Shown: positions 9,172 through 16,142 of the stretch, piece after piece | How positions within the stretch are numbered: position 1 is the stretch's first letter | Layout: each line of letters opens with the position of its first letter | NCBI GenBank assembly: GCA_002396085.1 | Contig: DGWI01000034.1 | Span: forward strand, 34,483-98,482 | Direction: 5' to 3' | Source: Porphyromonadaceae bacterium UBA4262 | GTDB taxonomy: Bacteria > Bacteroidota > Bacteroidia > Bacteroidales > Muribaculaceae | DNA: 64,000 nt | Notes under the pieces: model-generated | Told to the model about the DNA's origin: nothing | What the model saw: the letters and a program-made list of their open reading frames with translations, nothing else | Databases searched by the model: none | Translations under genes and position numbers: made by a program

Positions 9172-9548
9172 AGCAATGCGATAGCGATTTTCTTGACCAA
9201 ATAAAACAAGCCTATCAGTGCGGCCAGGATGCCCAGCAGCGTGGCGATGGGCCACTCATCATAGAAGTCCCAGAACTTGTCCAGCCACGACTGCTCATAG
9301 GCATTTGGACGGCTGTCAAGCATCATCGGGCTGGACAACTCGGCGGCACTGACATCGGTATTCACTTCGGCCCCTCCCTGCTGGCCGAAGGCAGTGTCTG
9401 GCGACTGAATCGGCACAGCCATATAGTCGCCAGTGGTCACACCGCCTTGGGCGGATAAGACATTGGAAGAGGGGGTGGCACATGCCCAAGAGGCGGTCAC
9501 CATCAGCAGGACTGCCACCAACAGTTGCCTGATGTCATGCAACATCAT
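9168..9548 (-). CDS. Small exported single-pass membrane protein between lemA and DUF2207 gene
   Basis: About 126 residues: an N-terminal signal peptide (LLVAVLLMVTASWACA), a low-complexity periplasmic region of about 65 residues, then WLDKFWDFYDEW and a C-terminal transmembrane helix ending LVKKIAIALL. ATG 9548 follows the lemA stop by four bases and the stop overlaps the next start (ATGA), so translational coupling with both neighbours is likely. No known family is recognised. Its position suggests an accessory membrane subunit of the LemA/DUF2207 pair, which is inference. Confidence 0.7.
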   Translation of the reverse strand: MMLHDIRQLLVAVLLMVTASWACATPSSNVLSAQGGVTTGDYMAVPIQSPDTAFGQQGGAEVNTDVSAAELSSPMMLDSRPNAYEQSWLDKFWDFYDEWPIATLLGILAALIGLFYLVKKIAIALL

Positions 9549-9552
9549 CACA

Positions 9553-10125
9553 TCAAGTGTTGGGAAAGAGGTCGGGCATCGACTTCTTCTGCTGGTTATC
9601 GACTGTCAGATACTCACGCTCGCCGAAGTGCAGCATGCTGGCGACAAACGAACTGGGCCACTGGCGCACGGCGCGGTTCATCTTGGTGGCCGAGTCGTTA
9701 TAGACCATACGGCTCAGACGCACATTCTCCTCATAGCCACGTATCGAGTCCATCGTCTTGAGGAACATGCCATCGGCCTTGAGGTTGGGATAAGACTCGC
9801 TGATGGCCATCAGGCGCGAGAACACGCTGCTCAACTCGCCCTCCTGGGCATTGACATCGGCAGCGGTGGTGATGTTGGTCTGACGACGCTGTGCAATGAC
9901 ATTGATCAGTGTCTCGCTCTCGTGCTTGGCGTAGGCACTGGCTGTCTTGGCCATCGCCAGCAGGGCGTCCCAACGGCTGTTGAGTTGCACCTCGATTTGG
10001 CCAAGGGCATTCTTGCAATTCTCGTCAAGGGTGACCAGCGAACGCTGGGTACTGAACACATACAGGGCAATGGCAATCACAATAAAGATGACCAGTCCCA
10101 ACAGGATAACTAATGCTGCAATCAT
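9553..10125 (-). CDS. lemA: LemA family protein
   Basis: A 190-residue LemA protein: one N-terminal transmembrane helix (VILLGLVIFIVIAIALYVF) followed by the family's helical-bundle domain, with the hallmark segments NALGQIEVQLNSRWDALLAM, ETLINVIAQRR and SYPNLKADGMF. The family is broadly conserved, membrane-anchored, and of uncertain function. Length is typical. It is the promoter-proximal gene of a three-gene operon with the small membrane protein and the DUF2207 protein. Confidence 0.92.
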   Translation of the reverse strand: MIAALVILLGLVIFIVIAIALYVFSTQRSLVTLDENCKNALGQIEVQLNSRWDALLAMAKTASAYAKHESETLINVIAQRRQTNITTAADVNAQEGELSSVFSRLMAISESYPNLKADGMFLKTMDSIRGYEENVRLSRMVYNDSATKMNRAVRQWPSSFVASMLHFGEREYLTVDNQQKKSMPDLFPNT

Positions 10126-10253
10126 AGTATTTGTAATTAATAGAGTGAATATTTTCAGACCACAAATATAGCAATACTAACTGAATTGACCAAATTTTGT
10201 CCAAGCCGAATGCAATGCTTGCCATAGCCGTTAAGATTTCTCACGCTGATTGC

Positions 10254-10370
10254 GCGGATTGGTTGACTCATGCAGATCACGCGGAATTATTTGAATAAAA
10301 CAACTCGAACAACTGACACAACATAAATGATAGTCCAGTGTCATCTTCAATTCTTGATAGCGGGTGTTCA
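10254..10370. repeat. Dispersed repeat, copy 1 (other copy at 63809-63905)
   Basis: The segment shares GCGGATTGGTTG, then a nearly identical stretch of about 35 bases containing AACAACTCGAACAACT and ACACAACATAAATGAT, and a diverged tail, with the copy near the right edge of the window. Both copies are flanked by degenerate GCAGAT/GCGGAT motifs. No open frame is conserved between them. Confidence 0.7.
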
Positions 10371-10430
10371 AGCAGTAGATGTAGCGGTTGTAGATGGGTG
10401 TTGTCGGGAGCCTGAACCAGCGGGGCGGGA

Positions 10431-10580
10431 TGCTGCATGGCATTAAACGATTGCGCTGGTCACGCATCGGGACGAGCGGTGACTGCAGCTCACTGAAGGC
10501 ATACGGCTTCGCAGTGCCGTAACCGTACTGCCCCGCGTCTGTCTGCGACAGTATGTTACCCTTGCCATGGTAGCAGTGGT
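10431..10580 (-). pseudogene. Rhs / YD-repeat gene fragment
   Basis: Translating the minus strand from about 10571 gives YHGKGNILSQTDAGQYGYG followed by TAKPYAFSEL. This is a recognisable Rhs/YD-repeat segment (G-N-I-x-x-x-T-D...Y-x-Y...K-P-Y-A). It has no start codon and no flanking repeats, and it is more GC-rich than its surroundings. It is most simply a relic of an Rhs-family polymorphic toxin or wall-associated gene. Downstream the frame continues through unrelated sequence. Confidence 0.6.
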
Positions 10581-10617
10581 GGAACTGGTGCTAATTATGA
10601 TATATACAATAAGTTTG

Positions 10618-11127
10618 TTAGTCAAGAATTGTGTATATATATAGGTAGAAAGAATTAAGGATCTTTTCCATATCAACGGTGCTACAATCTAATGACTTTA
10701 AATACTCATACCACAAAGCGCATGCATTATCACGGCTAATTGCGTTATATTGAGCAATGTCACCATTATTGGTTTCATCTAATAAACTTATGATGTCGTT
10801 ACCTGCAAAACCAGCAATTCTATAAGGTCTACCACTCAGCTTGTCAACAATGAATAGATAGTGATGGTTAGAAATAGTGTCTGTTGCGAGAAATGCTTGA
10901 GGCTTGATTCCATATCTGCGCATTGTCAACGAACTATGAGATTTTTCCTTTATCTCAGTAATACTATAAGTGCCATCAGTGCCATCAGTGCAGGAATTGC
11001 CCATATCATATACGTTCATGTCTCGACACAGCAACAAATGAAACAGATATTCAATATTGCAACCTAAGGCCATGCTTTCGGTAATAGAGAGCAGAGGCAA
11101 TATAAATAATATTATCAATTTTTTCAT
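10618..11127 (-). CDS. Exported protein of unknown function, AT-rich
   Basis: A 169-residue protein with a clear signal peptide (MKKLIILFILPLLSITESMA). The mature part contains HHYLFIVDKLSGRPYRIAGF and DIISLLDE, which resemble segments at the same relative place in the gene just upstream (VIAFNRISNTVYRISGF and YSFLNEIK), so the two are probably distant paralogues. The stop is followed by the Rhs relic. Base composition is distinctly AT-rich compared with the lemA and recF neighbours, suggesting acquired DNA. No family is recognised. A role as an immunity or adaptor protein of a former Rhs locus is possible but unproven. Confidence 0.6.
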   Translation of the reverse strand: MKKLIILFILPLLSITESMALGCNIEYLFHLLLCRDMNVYDMGNSCTDGTDGTYSITEIKEKSHSSLTMRRYGIKPQAFLATDTISNHHYLFIVDKLSGRPYRIAGFAGNDIISLLDETNNGDIAQYNAISRDNACALWYEYLKSLDCSTVDMEKILNSFYLYIYTILD

Positions 11128-11130
11128 AGG

Positions 11131-11730
11131 CTAATTTACGGTTATGACAATGTTAGTTTTAGATTCGTTTAACCGCCGCATATAACGATTGTGAAATTCA
11201 TGTAACATGCGCAATGTGTCTGCATCATAGGCATTTACTGCATCATTTAAGATTGAAAATCTTTTATCAAATGATATTTCATCTATAATGCACGAATTTA
11301 CAATTTCTTTCAGGCTGACTTCTGGAAACCTCGACTTGATTTCATTTAAAAATGAGTAGGTATCATCAAGATGGAATCCTGAAATCCTATAAACAGTATT
11401 ACTAATGCGGTTGAATGCAATAACTGCTTTCACATCTGAGTCCTTTGCGCTAGGATATATGAGTTGGTCTGTACATGAGGCATTAATAATCAGGCTGTCC
11501 ATGCGAAAAAAAACATAGTCCTCGAGAAACTGATGGTTGGAATGTCCCAGCCTTGAGGTGATTATTGTTGTTTTTGCTGTGTCCATTATTATTTCGGGAG
11601 GAAAATCAGGATAACTTCCATCTAGTGCAATCAATAAGCGGAATATATTATTCGCATTCTTTGGATTGTCACTAGGACTTGCCGACAATGGATAAAAAAG
11701 CAGTAAAAGTAGCACCAATAAACATCTCAT
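11131..11730 (-). CDS. Exported protein of unknown function, paralogue of 10618-11127
   Basis: About 199 residues from the ATG at 11730, chosen because a signal peptide starts there (MRCLLVLLLLLFYPLSASPS). The same frame is open for another 53 codons upstream, through GC-rich sequence of different composition that appears to be a remnant of another gene fused in frame. The mature protein is predicted to be alpha/beta and shares the YRI-S/A-GF segment with its downstream neighbour, whose start follows this gene's stop by three bases. The pair is probably co-transcribed. Function is unknown. Confidence 0.6.
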   Translation of the reverse strand: MRCLLVLLLLLFYPLSASPSDNPKNANNIFRLLIALDGSYPDFPPEIIMDTAKTTIITSRLGHSNHQFLEDYVFFRMDSLIINASCTDQLIYPSAKDSDVKAVIAFNRISNTVYRISGFHLDDTYSFLNEIKSRFPEVSLKEIVNSCIIDEISFDKRFSILNDAVNAYDADTLRMLHEFHNRYMRRLNESKTNIVITVN

Positions 11731-12323
11731 GGTGGGGGTGCGGCCCAGCAGGGTGGTGCCTTCCAGCGTCAATGGACTTCGCCTTAGCATAGCGCGAGCA
11801 AATTCTCGATCAGCATTCGGTTCACGCCACTGGTCCTTGATGCCGTAGTGATGGGTGCTGTCGATGTTTATTTGACTAGAAAACCTCATTTTCCGTAATA
11901 TAACGTGAGTTTGACAAAAACTAATTAATTGTAATTAGGCAACTAGCGGTATTCTTGGTGATTTTGTAGTGCAAAAAACATAACTAGAAACAACCGCTAT
12001 GTCTCCTGATGACAAAATTATATAAATTTCTTTAGATGTGCAACGATTTCAGCAAAGTTTTTGACAAAACTGTTGACCAAAATGCTATAACCAGTAGTTG
12101 CAAAACAAAGAAGCGCAAGTGTCATCGCGATAGCATGATGTGGGATGCCGAAATAATGAGCATTCTGATTCTTTTCACCATTCCGGATAACGATGCCTGA
12201 AACACTTCTACCTCAATTGCAATCGACAAACAACCCGCTATCTTTTTATATTTTCGTCGACTCACGTTATAAATGATGCAATTTCCACATAACTCCCTAA
12301 CTACTTCAGAAACTTGAAGCATT
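11731..12323. other. Gene-poor AT-rich region with an in-frame GC-rich remnant
   Basis: Bases 11738-11862 are GC-rich and, on the minus strand, encode DSTHHYGIKDQWREP and further residues in frame with the gene at 11730, but carry no recognisable family or start signal. From 11890 to 12323 the sequence is AT-rich, with only a short frame (12122-12322, minus) that shows no family features. Confidence 0.45.
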
Positions 12324-12363
12324 AAAAAACAGAAGCCCGGCTAGCGTTGAATGGCTGCCGGGC
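12324..12363 (-). terminator. Intrinsic terminator of tRNA-Tyr
   Basis: On the minus strand GCCCGGC (12363-12357) pairs with GCCGGGC (12341-12335), and a run of T follows at 12329-12324. It lies 14 bases after the tRNA 3' end. Confidence 0.8.
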
Positions 12364-12376
12364 AGTGCGTCGGGGG

Positions 12377-12456
12377 TGGGAAGAGGTGGACTCGAACCAC
12401 CGAACCCGAAGGAGCGGATTTACAGTCCGCCGCAATTGCCGCTATGCGATCTTCCC
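12377..12456 (-). tRNA. tRNA-Tyr (GUA)
   Basis: The minus strand folds as a class II tRNA: the acceptor stem GGGAAGA pairs with TCTTCCC, the discriminator base is A, the anticodon loop CTGTAAATC carries GTA, there is a long variable arm, and the T loop is GGTTCGAGTCC. The CCA end is not encoded. A -7 box lies at 12473-12480 and a terminator follows. Confidence 0.95.
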
Positions 12457-12472
12457 AACATCATTGCGACTG

Positions 12473-12480
12473 CAAAGGTA
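12473..12480 (-). promoter_or_regulatory. -7 box for tRNA-Tyr
   Basis: The minus strand reads TACCTTTG, matching TAnnTTTG, 16 bases before the 5' end of the tRNA. Confidence 0.5.
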
Positions 12481-12576
12481 ATCATTTCGTGTGGAACAGG
12501 CAGCAGTTTTCCTTAAAAAAATTTATCACAAGCCGTTTTTTTGCCCAAATGGCCCCGCAGTGTGGCAACAAATGAC

Positions 12577-12584
12577 TAACTTTG
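12577..12584 (+). promoter_or_regulatory. -7 box for recF
   Basis: TAACTTTG ends 9 bases before the recF ATG at 12594, so the transcript would have almost no leader. Confidence 0.5.
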
Positions 12585-12593
12585 TGGCAACGA

Positions 12594-13703
12594 ATGAAAC
12601 TGCGGCATCTGGACATACTCAACTACAAGAACATCGCCGAGGCGAACTTGGACTTTGCCGACGGGGTGAACTGCCTGATTGGCAACAACGGGATGGGCAA
12701 GACCAACGTCCTGGATGCCATCTATTACTTGAGTTTCTGCCGCAGTTACACGGCTCAGACCGACCTGTCGACGATACGTCACCACGAGCCCTACATGATG
12801 CTGCAAGGCACCTATGACCGCCGCGATGTCGAGGAGCGGGTGACGGTGTCGCTGCAGCGCGGGCGGCGCAAGGTGGTGAAGCGCGCGGGCAAGGACTACC
12901 AGCGGCTGAGCCAGCACATCGGGCTGCTGCCCGTGGTGATGATCTCGCCCATCGACCAGAACCTGATCGGCGGTGGGGGCGAGGAGCGCCGCCGCCTGAT
13001 GGATCAGATTATCTCGCAGGGCGACAAGGAGTATCTGGATGCGCTCATCCGCTATGGCAAGGCAGTGGAGCAACGCAACTCGATGATACGCAACGAGATG
13101 CGCGACCCGCTACTCTACGAGACTGTCGAGGCTGTCATGCAGCAGACCGCCGCCGTGATACACCAGCGGCGGGGCGAGTTTGTCGAGCAATTCACGCCCA
13201 TCTTTATGCACTACTACACGGCCATCGCGGGCGAGCAGGAGCAGGTGAGCCTGACCTACAACAGCCCGCTCACGGGCACCACGATGCACGACCTGCTGGC
13301 TGCCAACCGCGAGCGTGACATGGTCATCGGCTACACCACGCGCGGCGTGCATCGCGACGACATCGAGTTGCTGCTGGGCGACTGGCCCATGCGGCGCACG
13401 GGCTCGCAAGGGCAGTGCAAGACCTACACCCTGGCCTTGAGGCTGGCACAGTTCGACTTCTTGCGGCGTGTCACGCCCGTGACCCCCATCCTGCTGCTCG
13501 ATGACATCTTCGACAAGCTGGATGCGCACCGCGTTGAGCGCATTGTCGAGGTGGTGTCGAGCGACCGATTCGGTCAGATCTTCATCACCGACACCAATCG
13601 CACGCACCTGGATCACATCATGCAACGCATGCAGGGCGACCACCGCATGTTCATCGTCACCGACGGTCAATGCCACTGTGCCGAGAAAGGGGGTGAGCCG
13701 TGA
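12594..13703 (+). CDS. recF: DNA replication and repair protein RecF
   Basis: A 369-residue RecF, an SMC-like ATPase that loads RecA at single-strand gaps. The Walker A GNNGMGKTN is near residue 31, the ABC-type signature region lies in the second half, and Walker B is LLLDDIFDKLD. The start is set at ATG 12594 (MKLRHLDILNYKN), where the family's first strand begins; an in-frame TTG 12 bases earlier lies inside the -7 box. The stop overlaps the GTG of the following DUF721 gene as GTGA, a recF-DUF721 arrangement seen in many bacteria. Confidence 0.96.
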   Translation: MKLRHLDILNYKNIAEANLDFADGVNCLIGNNGMGKTNVLDAIYYLSFCRSYTAQTDLSTIRHHEPYMMLQGTYDRRDVEERVTVSLQRGRRKVVKRAGKDYQRLSQHIGLLPVVMISPIDQNLIGGGGEERRRLMDQIISQGDKEYLDALIRYGKAVEQRNSMIRNEMRDPLLYETVEAVMQQTAAVIHQRRGEFVEQFTPIFMHYYTAIAGEQEQVSLTYNSPLTGTTMHDLLAANRERDMVIGYTTRGVHRDDIELLLGDWPMRRTGSQGQCKTYTLALRLAQFDFLRRVTPVTPILLLDDIFDKLDAHRVERIVEVVSSDRFGQIFITDTNRTHLDHIMQRMQGDHRMFIVTDGQCHCAEKGGEP

Positions 13704-13990
13704 AGCGCACCGAGGCACAAACCATCGGACAGATTGTGCAGAACTTTCTGCACGAAGAGCACCTTGATGCCCGCCTTGACGAACTGCGTGCCAGCACGCT
13801 GTGGCCACAAGTGGTGGGCTACGGCATCAACCGCTACACCGCCGCCCGCACTGTCGCTGACGGGGTGATGACGGTGCACATCACATCGGCACCGTTGCGC
13901 AACGAACTCATGCTCATGCGCTCGAGCATCATCCAGCGCATCAACGATGCCCTGGGGCGCGAGGTCATCCATGAGATTGTCTTCAAGTAG
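13700..13990 (+). CDS. DUF721 (DciA-like) protein
   Basis: A 96-residue protein with the DUF721 core (LWPQVVGYGINRYTA, TVHITSAPLRNELM, INDALGREVIHEIVFK). DUF721 proteins include DciA, the ancestral loader of the replicative helicase DnaB. It starts at GTG 13700, overlapping the recF stop by four bases, so translation is probably coupled. Bacteroidetes members are short like this one. A helicase-loading role is inferred from family and neighbourhood. Confidence 0.85.
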   Translation: MKRTEAQTIGQIVQNFLHEEHLDARLDELRASTLWPQVVGYGINRYTAARTVADGVMTVHITSAPLRNELMLMRSSIIQRINDALGREVIHEIVFK

Positions 13991-14021
13991 ACCGATAAGG
14001 GTTTTCGGTTTTCAGTTTTGA

Positions 14022-14070
14022 CCGACAACCGACAACCGAAGACCGACAACTGACAACCGATAACCGACAA
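14022..14070. repeat. Heptanucleotide array (CCGACAA)n
   Basis: Seven in-phase 7-bp units: CCGACAA, CCGACAA, CCGAAGA, CCGACAA, CTGACAA, CCGATAA, CCGACAA. It lies between the DUF721 gene and the thioesterase gene. Confidence 0.9.
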
Positions 14071-14100
14071 CTAATTAAAAAAATATTTATCTGACTAACA

Positions 14101-14544
14101 GTGAAAGAAATAGCAACCGTTGAGCGACCCTTCAAGTGCCACACGGCCATCCAGATGCGATTTAACGACATCGACATGCTGGGGCACCTCAACAACACAA
14201 GTTACTTCGAAATGTTTGACCTGGGCAAGAACGACTACTTTGTCAAGGTCAAGCAGGGCTACATCGAGTGGACCAAACCCTCGCTGATGATTGTGCACAT
14301 GGGCATTGACTTCATGGCACAGACAAGATTCTATGAGCACGTCGAGGTGCTGACGCAGTGCACCCACCTGGGCGACAAGAGTGTGCACATGCTGCAGCAA
14401 CTGGTCAATGTCGATACTGGCGAGGTCAAGTGCCAGTGCCAGAGCGTGCTGTGCTACTTTGACATCGAGACGAGCACCCCTGCCACCATCAGCGACGAGT
14501 GGCGACGCGACATCGCAGCCTATGAGGGAGTTGATCATTTATAA
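14101..14544 (+). CDS. Hot-dog acyl-CoA thioesterase (YbgC/FadM-like)
   Basis: A 147-residue single hot-dog-fold protein. The segment RFNDIDMLGHLNNTSYFEMF near residue 20 contains the active-site pattern D-x-x-G-H-x-N-N of 4-hydroxybenzoyl-CoA thioesterase relatives. It should hydrolyse acyl-CoA thioesters in the cytoplasm; the substrate is unknown. It starts at GTG 14101; no ATG lies upstream in frame within the spacer, and the first residues match the family start. It is followed by the SIS-domain gene after 35 bases. Confidence 0.85.
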   Translation: MKEIATVERPFKCHTAIQMRFNDIDMLGHLNNTSYFEMFDLGKNDYFVKVKQGYIEWTKPSLMIVHMGIDFMAQTRFYEHVEVLTQCTHLGDKSVHMLQQLVNVDTGEVKCQCQSVLCYFDIETSTPATISDEWRRDIAAYEGVDHL

Positions 14545-14579
14545 GTTAATCGTTACAAGTTGTCTCAATAATCCCAACA

Positions 14580-15176
14580 ATGATCAGAGAGAAAATGCAA
14601 GAAATCCTTGCAGCAGAAAGCAAGGCCATAGCCAACATACCGGTCACTGACGGATATGAACAAGCAGTGAACCTCATTGTCGAGCATGTGCACAAACAAG
14701 GCGGCAAACTCGTCACCTCGGGCATGGGCAAGTGCGGACAGATTGCCGACAACATCGCCACGACATTCTCGTCGACTGGCATTCCGGCCATCTTCCTCCA
14801 CCCCAGCGAGGCGCAGCACGGCGACCTGGGCATATTGCAGCCCAACGACGTGATGCTGCTGCTGAGCAACTCGGGCCGAACGAGCGAAATCGTCGCACTG
14901 GTGCGACTGGCACACAACCTGTATCCGCAACTGCCCTGCATCGTCATCACCGGCAACGACAAGAGCGAGTTGGCGGGGCTGGCCGATGTCTGCCTATGGA
15001 CCGGAGGGGCGCCCGAAGTGTGCCCGCTGGGGCTGACCCCCACAACATCGACCACGATGATGACGGTCATGGGCGATGTGCTGGTGGTGAGCACCATGCT
15101 GACCACAGGCTTCAGCCGCGAGGACTACGCCAAGCGCCACCACGGTGGCTACCTGGGCCAGAAAGCCCGACAATAG
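14580..15176 (+). CDS. SIS-domain sugar-phosphate isomerase (KpsF/GutQ-like, no CBS domains)
   Basis: A 198-residue protein consisting of one SIS domain. It has the phosphosugar-binding pattern GMGKCGQIADNIATTFSSTG, the FLHPSEAQHGDLG motif typical of arabinose-5-phosphate isomerases of the KdsD/KpsF/GutQ family, and LLSNSGRTSE. The usual C-terminal pair of CBS domains (about 120 residues) is missing, so it matches the short, probably unregulated, form. Expected reaction: interconversion of ribulose 5-phosphate and arabinose 5-phosphate for Kdo synthesis, or a related sugar-phosphate isomerisation. The next gene encodes a PfkB-like protein. Confidence 0.82.
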   Translation: MIREKMQEILAAESKAIANIPVTDGYEQAVNLIVEHVHKQGGKLVTSGMGKCGQIADNIATTFSSTGIPAIFLHPSEAQHGDLGILQPNDVMLLLSNSGRTSEIVALVRLAHNLYPQLPCIVITGNDKSELAGLADVCLWTGGAPEVCPLGLTPTTSTTMMTVMGDVLVVSTMLTTGFSREDYAKRHHGGYLGQKARQ

Positions 15177-15194
15177 TTGGTGGCTCCAAGCACA

Positions 15195-15230
15195 TCTTAA
15201 TTCTAATTCTTAATTCTAAATTATAATCAG
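15195..15230. repeat. AT-rich heptamer array (TAATTCT)n
   Basis: Units of seven bases (TTAATTC, TAATTCT, TAATTCT, AAATTAT) run up to the ATG of the next gene. The same style of array recurs at 28111-28145, 36326-36349, 53023-53058 and 62398-62451. Confidence 0.7.
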
Positions 15231-15231
15231 A

Positions 15232-16116
15232 ATGCGCAAGATTATAGCCATCGGCGAATCGGTGCTCGACACCATGTTTGTTGACGCGAAGCCCATCAAG
15301 TCGTTTGTGGGCGGTCGCATTGCCTGTGCCGCCGCTTCGTTGGGCAGCCTGGGTTTGCCCACAACCATGCTCAGCGAGTGCACCACCGATGCGGTGGGCG
15401 ACATCATCATGAACTATCTCTCGAGCCATGGCGTGGACACCAGCCTGGTCGACCGCTATCCCGACGGAGCCACACCATTCTCGGCCATCTTCCCCAAGGG
15501 CTCGGGCAAGCAGATTGTCAACTATGGCTCCTATCCCAAGACACGCTTTGACATCGTGTGGCCACGCATCGACGAGAACGACATTGTGCTTTTCGGGTCG
15601 CTCTATGCCATCGATGTGCCCCAACGCAAGCGACTCTACGACCTGCTCAAGTATGCCGTCGAGCGCCGTGCCATCCTCATCTATCTGCCCGGTTTCCAGC
15701 ATGGCATCAGTTTCCGTCTCACCAAGGTCATGCCGCACCTGCTCGAGAACCTCGAAATCAGCGATATTGTCATCGCCCATGAGCAGGACATACATGACAT
15801 CTTCCCTGGCGAAGCGGGCGATGAGGCCTATCACGGACACATCGAGTTCTATTGCCGCAACTATGTGCACCTGACCCGATCGCTGGGCATGATCATGTAT
15901 TCGCGCGAACTGGAATTGCCCGCCGAAACTCCCGCCACCGAGAATCTGCTGGGATGGCAGGCTGGACTCACGGCAGGCATCATCGCTCAGTTGCTGCAGC
16001 GCGACATCACACGCGATGCCCTGCGCACCCTCGATGCCGCCACCTGGCGCGAGATCCTGCTCCAGGCACGCAACATGGCCGAGAAGGCTGCCGCAAGCCC
16101 CGAGAACTGTCTCTAA
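15232..16116 (+). CDS. PfkB-like carbohydrate kinase fold protein with degenerate active site
   Basis: A 294-residue protein of the ribokinase/PfkB fold: an N-terminal IGESVLDTM strand, GGRIACAAASLGSLGLP sugar-binding region and a small lid. The two catalytic signatures are not recognisable. The usual D-P-N-x-R motif reads YLPGFQ, and the C-terminal GAGD motif that supplies the anion hole and catalytic aspartate reads LLGWQAG near residue 240. Kinase activity is therefore doubtful; it may be a binding or regulatory pseudo-kinase. It follows the SIS isomerase gene and precedes a helical-repeat gene. The ATG at 15232 begins the first strand directly. Confidence 0.75.
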   Translation: MRKIIAIGESVLDTMFVDAKPIKSFVGGRIACAAASLGSLGLPTTMLSECTTDAVGDIIMNYLSSHGVDTSLVDRYPDGATPFSAIFPKGSGKQIVNYGSYPKTRFDIVWPRIDENDIVLFGSLYAIDVPQRKRLYDLLKYAVERRAILIYLPGFQHGISFRLTKVMPHLLENLEISDIVIAHEQDIHDIFPGEAGDEAYHGHIEFYCRNYVHLTRSLGMIMYSRELELPAETPATENLLGWQAGLTAGIIAQLLQRDITRDALRTLDAATWREILLQARNMAEKAAASPENCL

Positions 16117-16142
16117 TCGTTAAATCAAATCACGAAGCAAAG

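Larger units (their letters stand above)
10126..10617. other. Intergenic region of island 1
   Basis: About 490 bases without an intact gene. It holds a dispersed repeat (about 10254-10370, related to 63809-63905) and, on the minus strand, a fragment of an Rhs/YD-repeat gene at 10431-10580. Short ATG-started frames here are not supported as genes. Confidence 0.6.

Noticed and set aside
12122..12322. A 66-codon minus-strand frame downstream of tRNA-Tyr
   Set aside because: No family similarity, and no promoter or start signal; the terminator hairpin and T-run end just upstream of its start.
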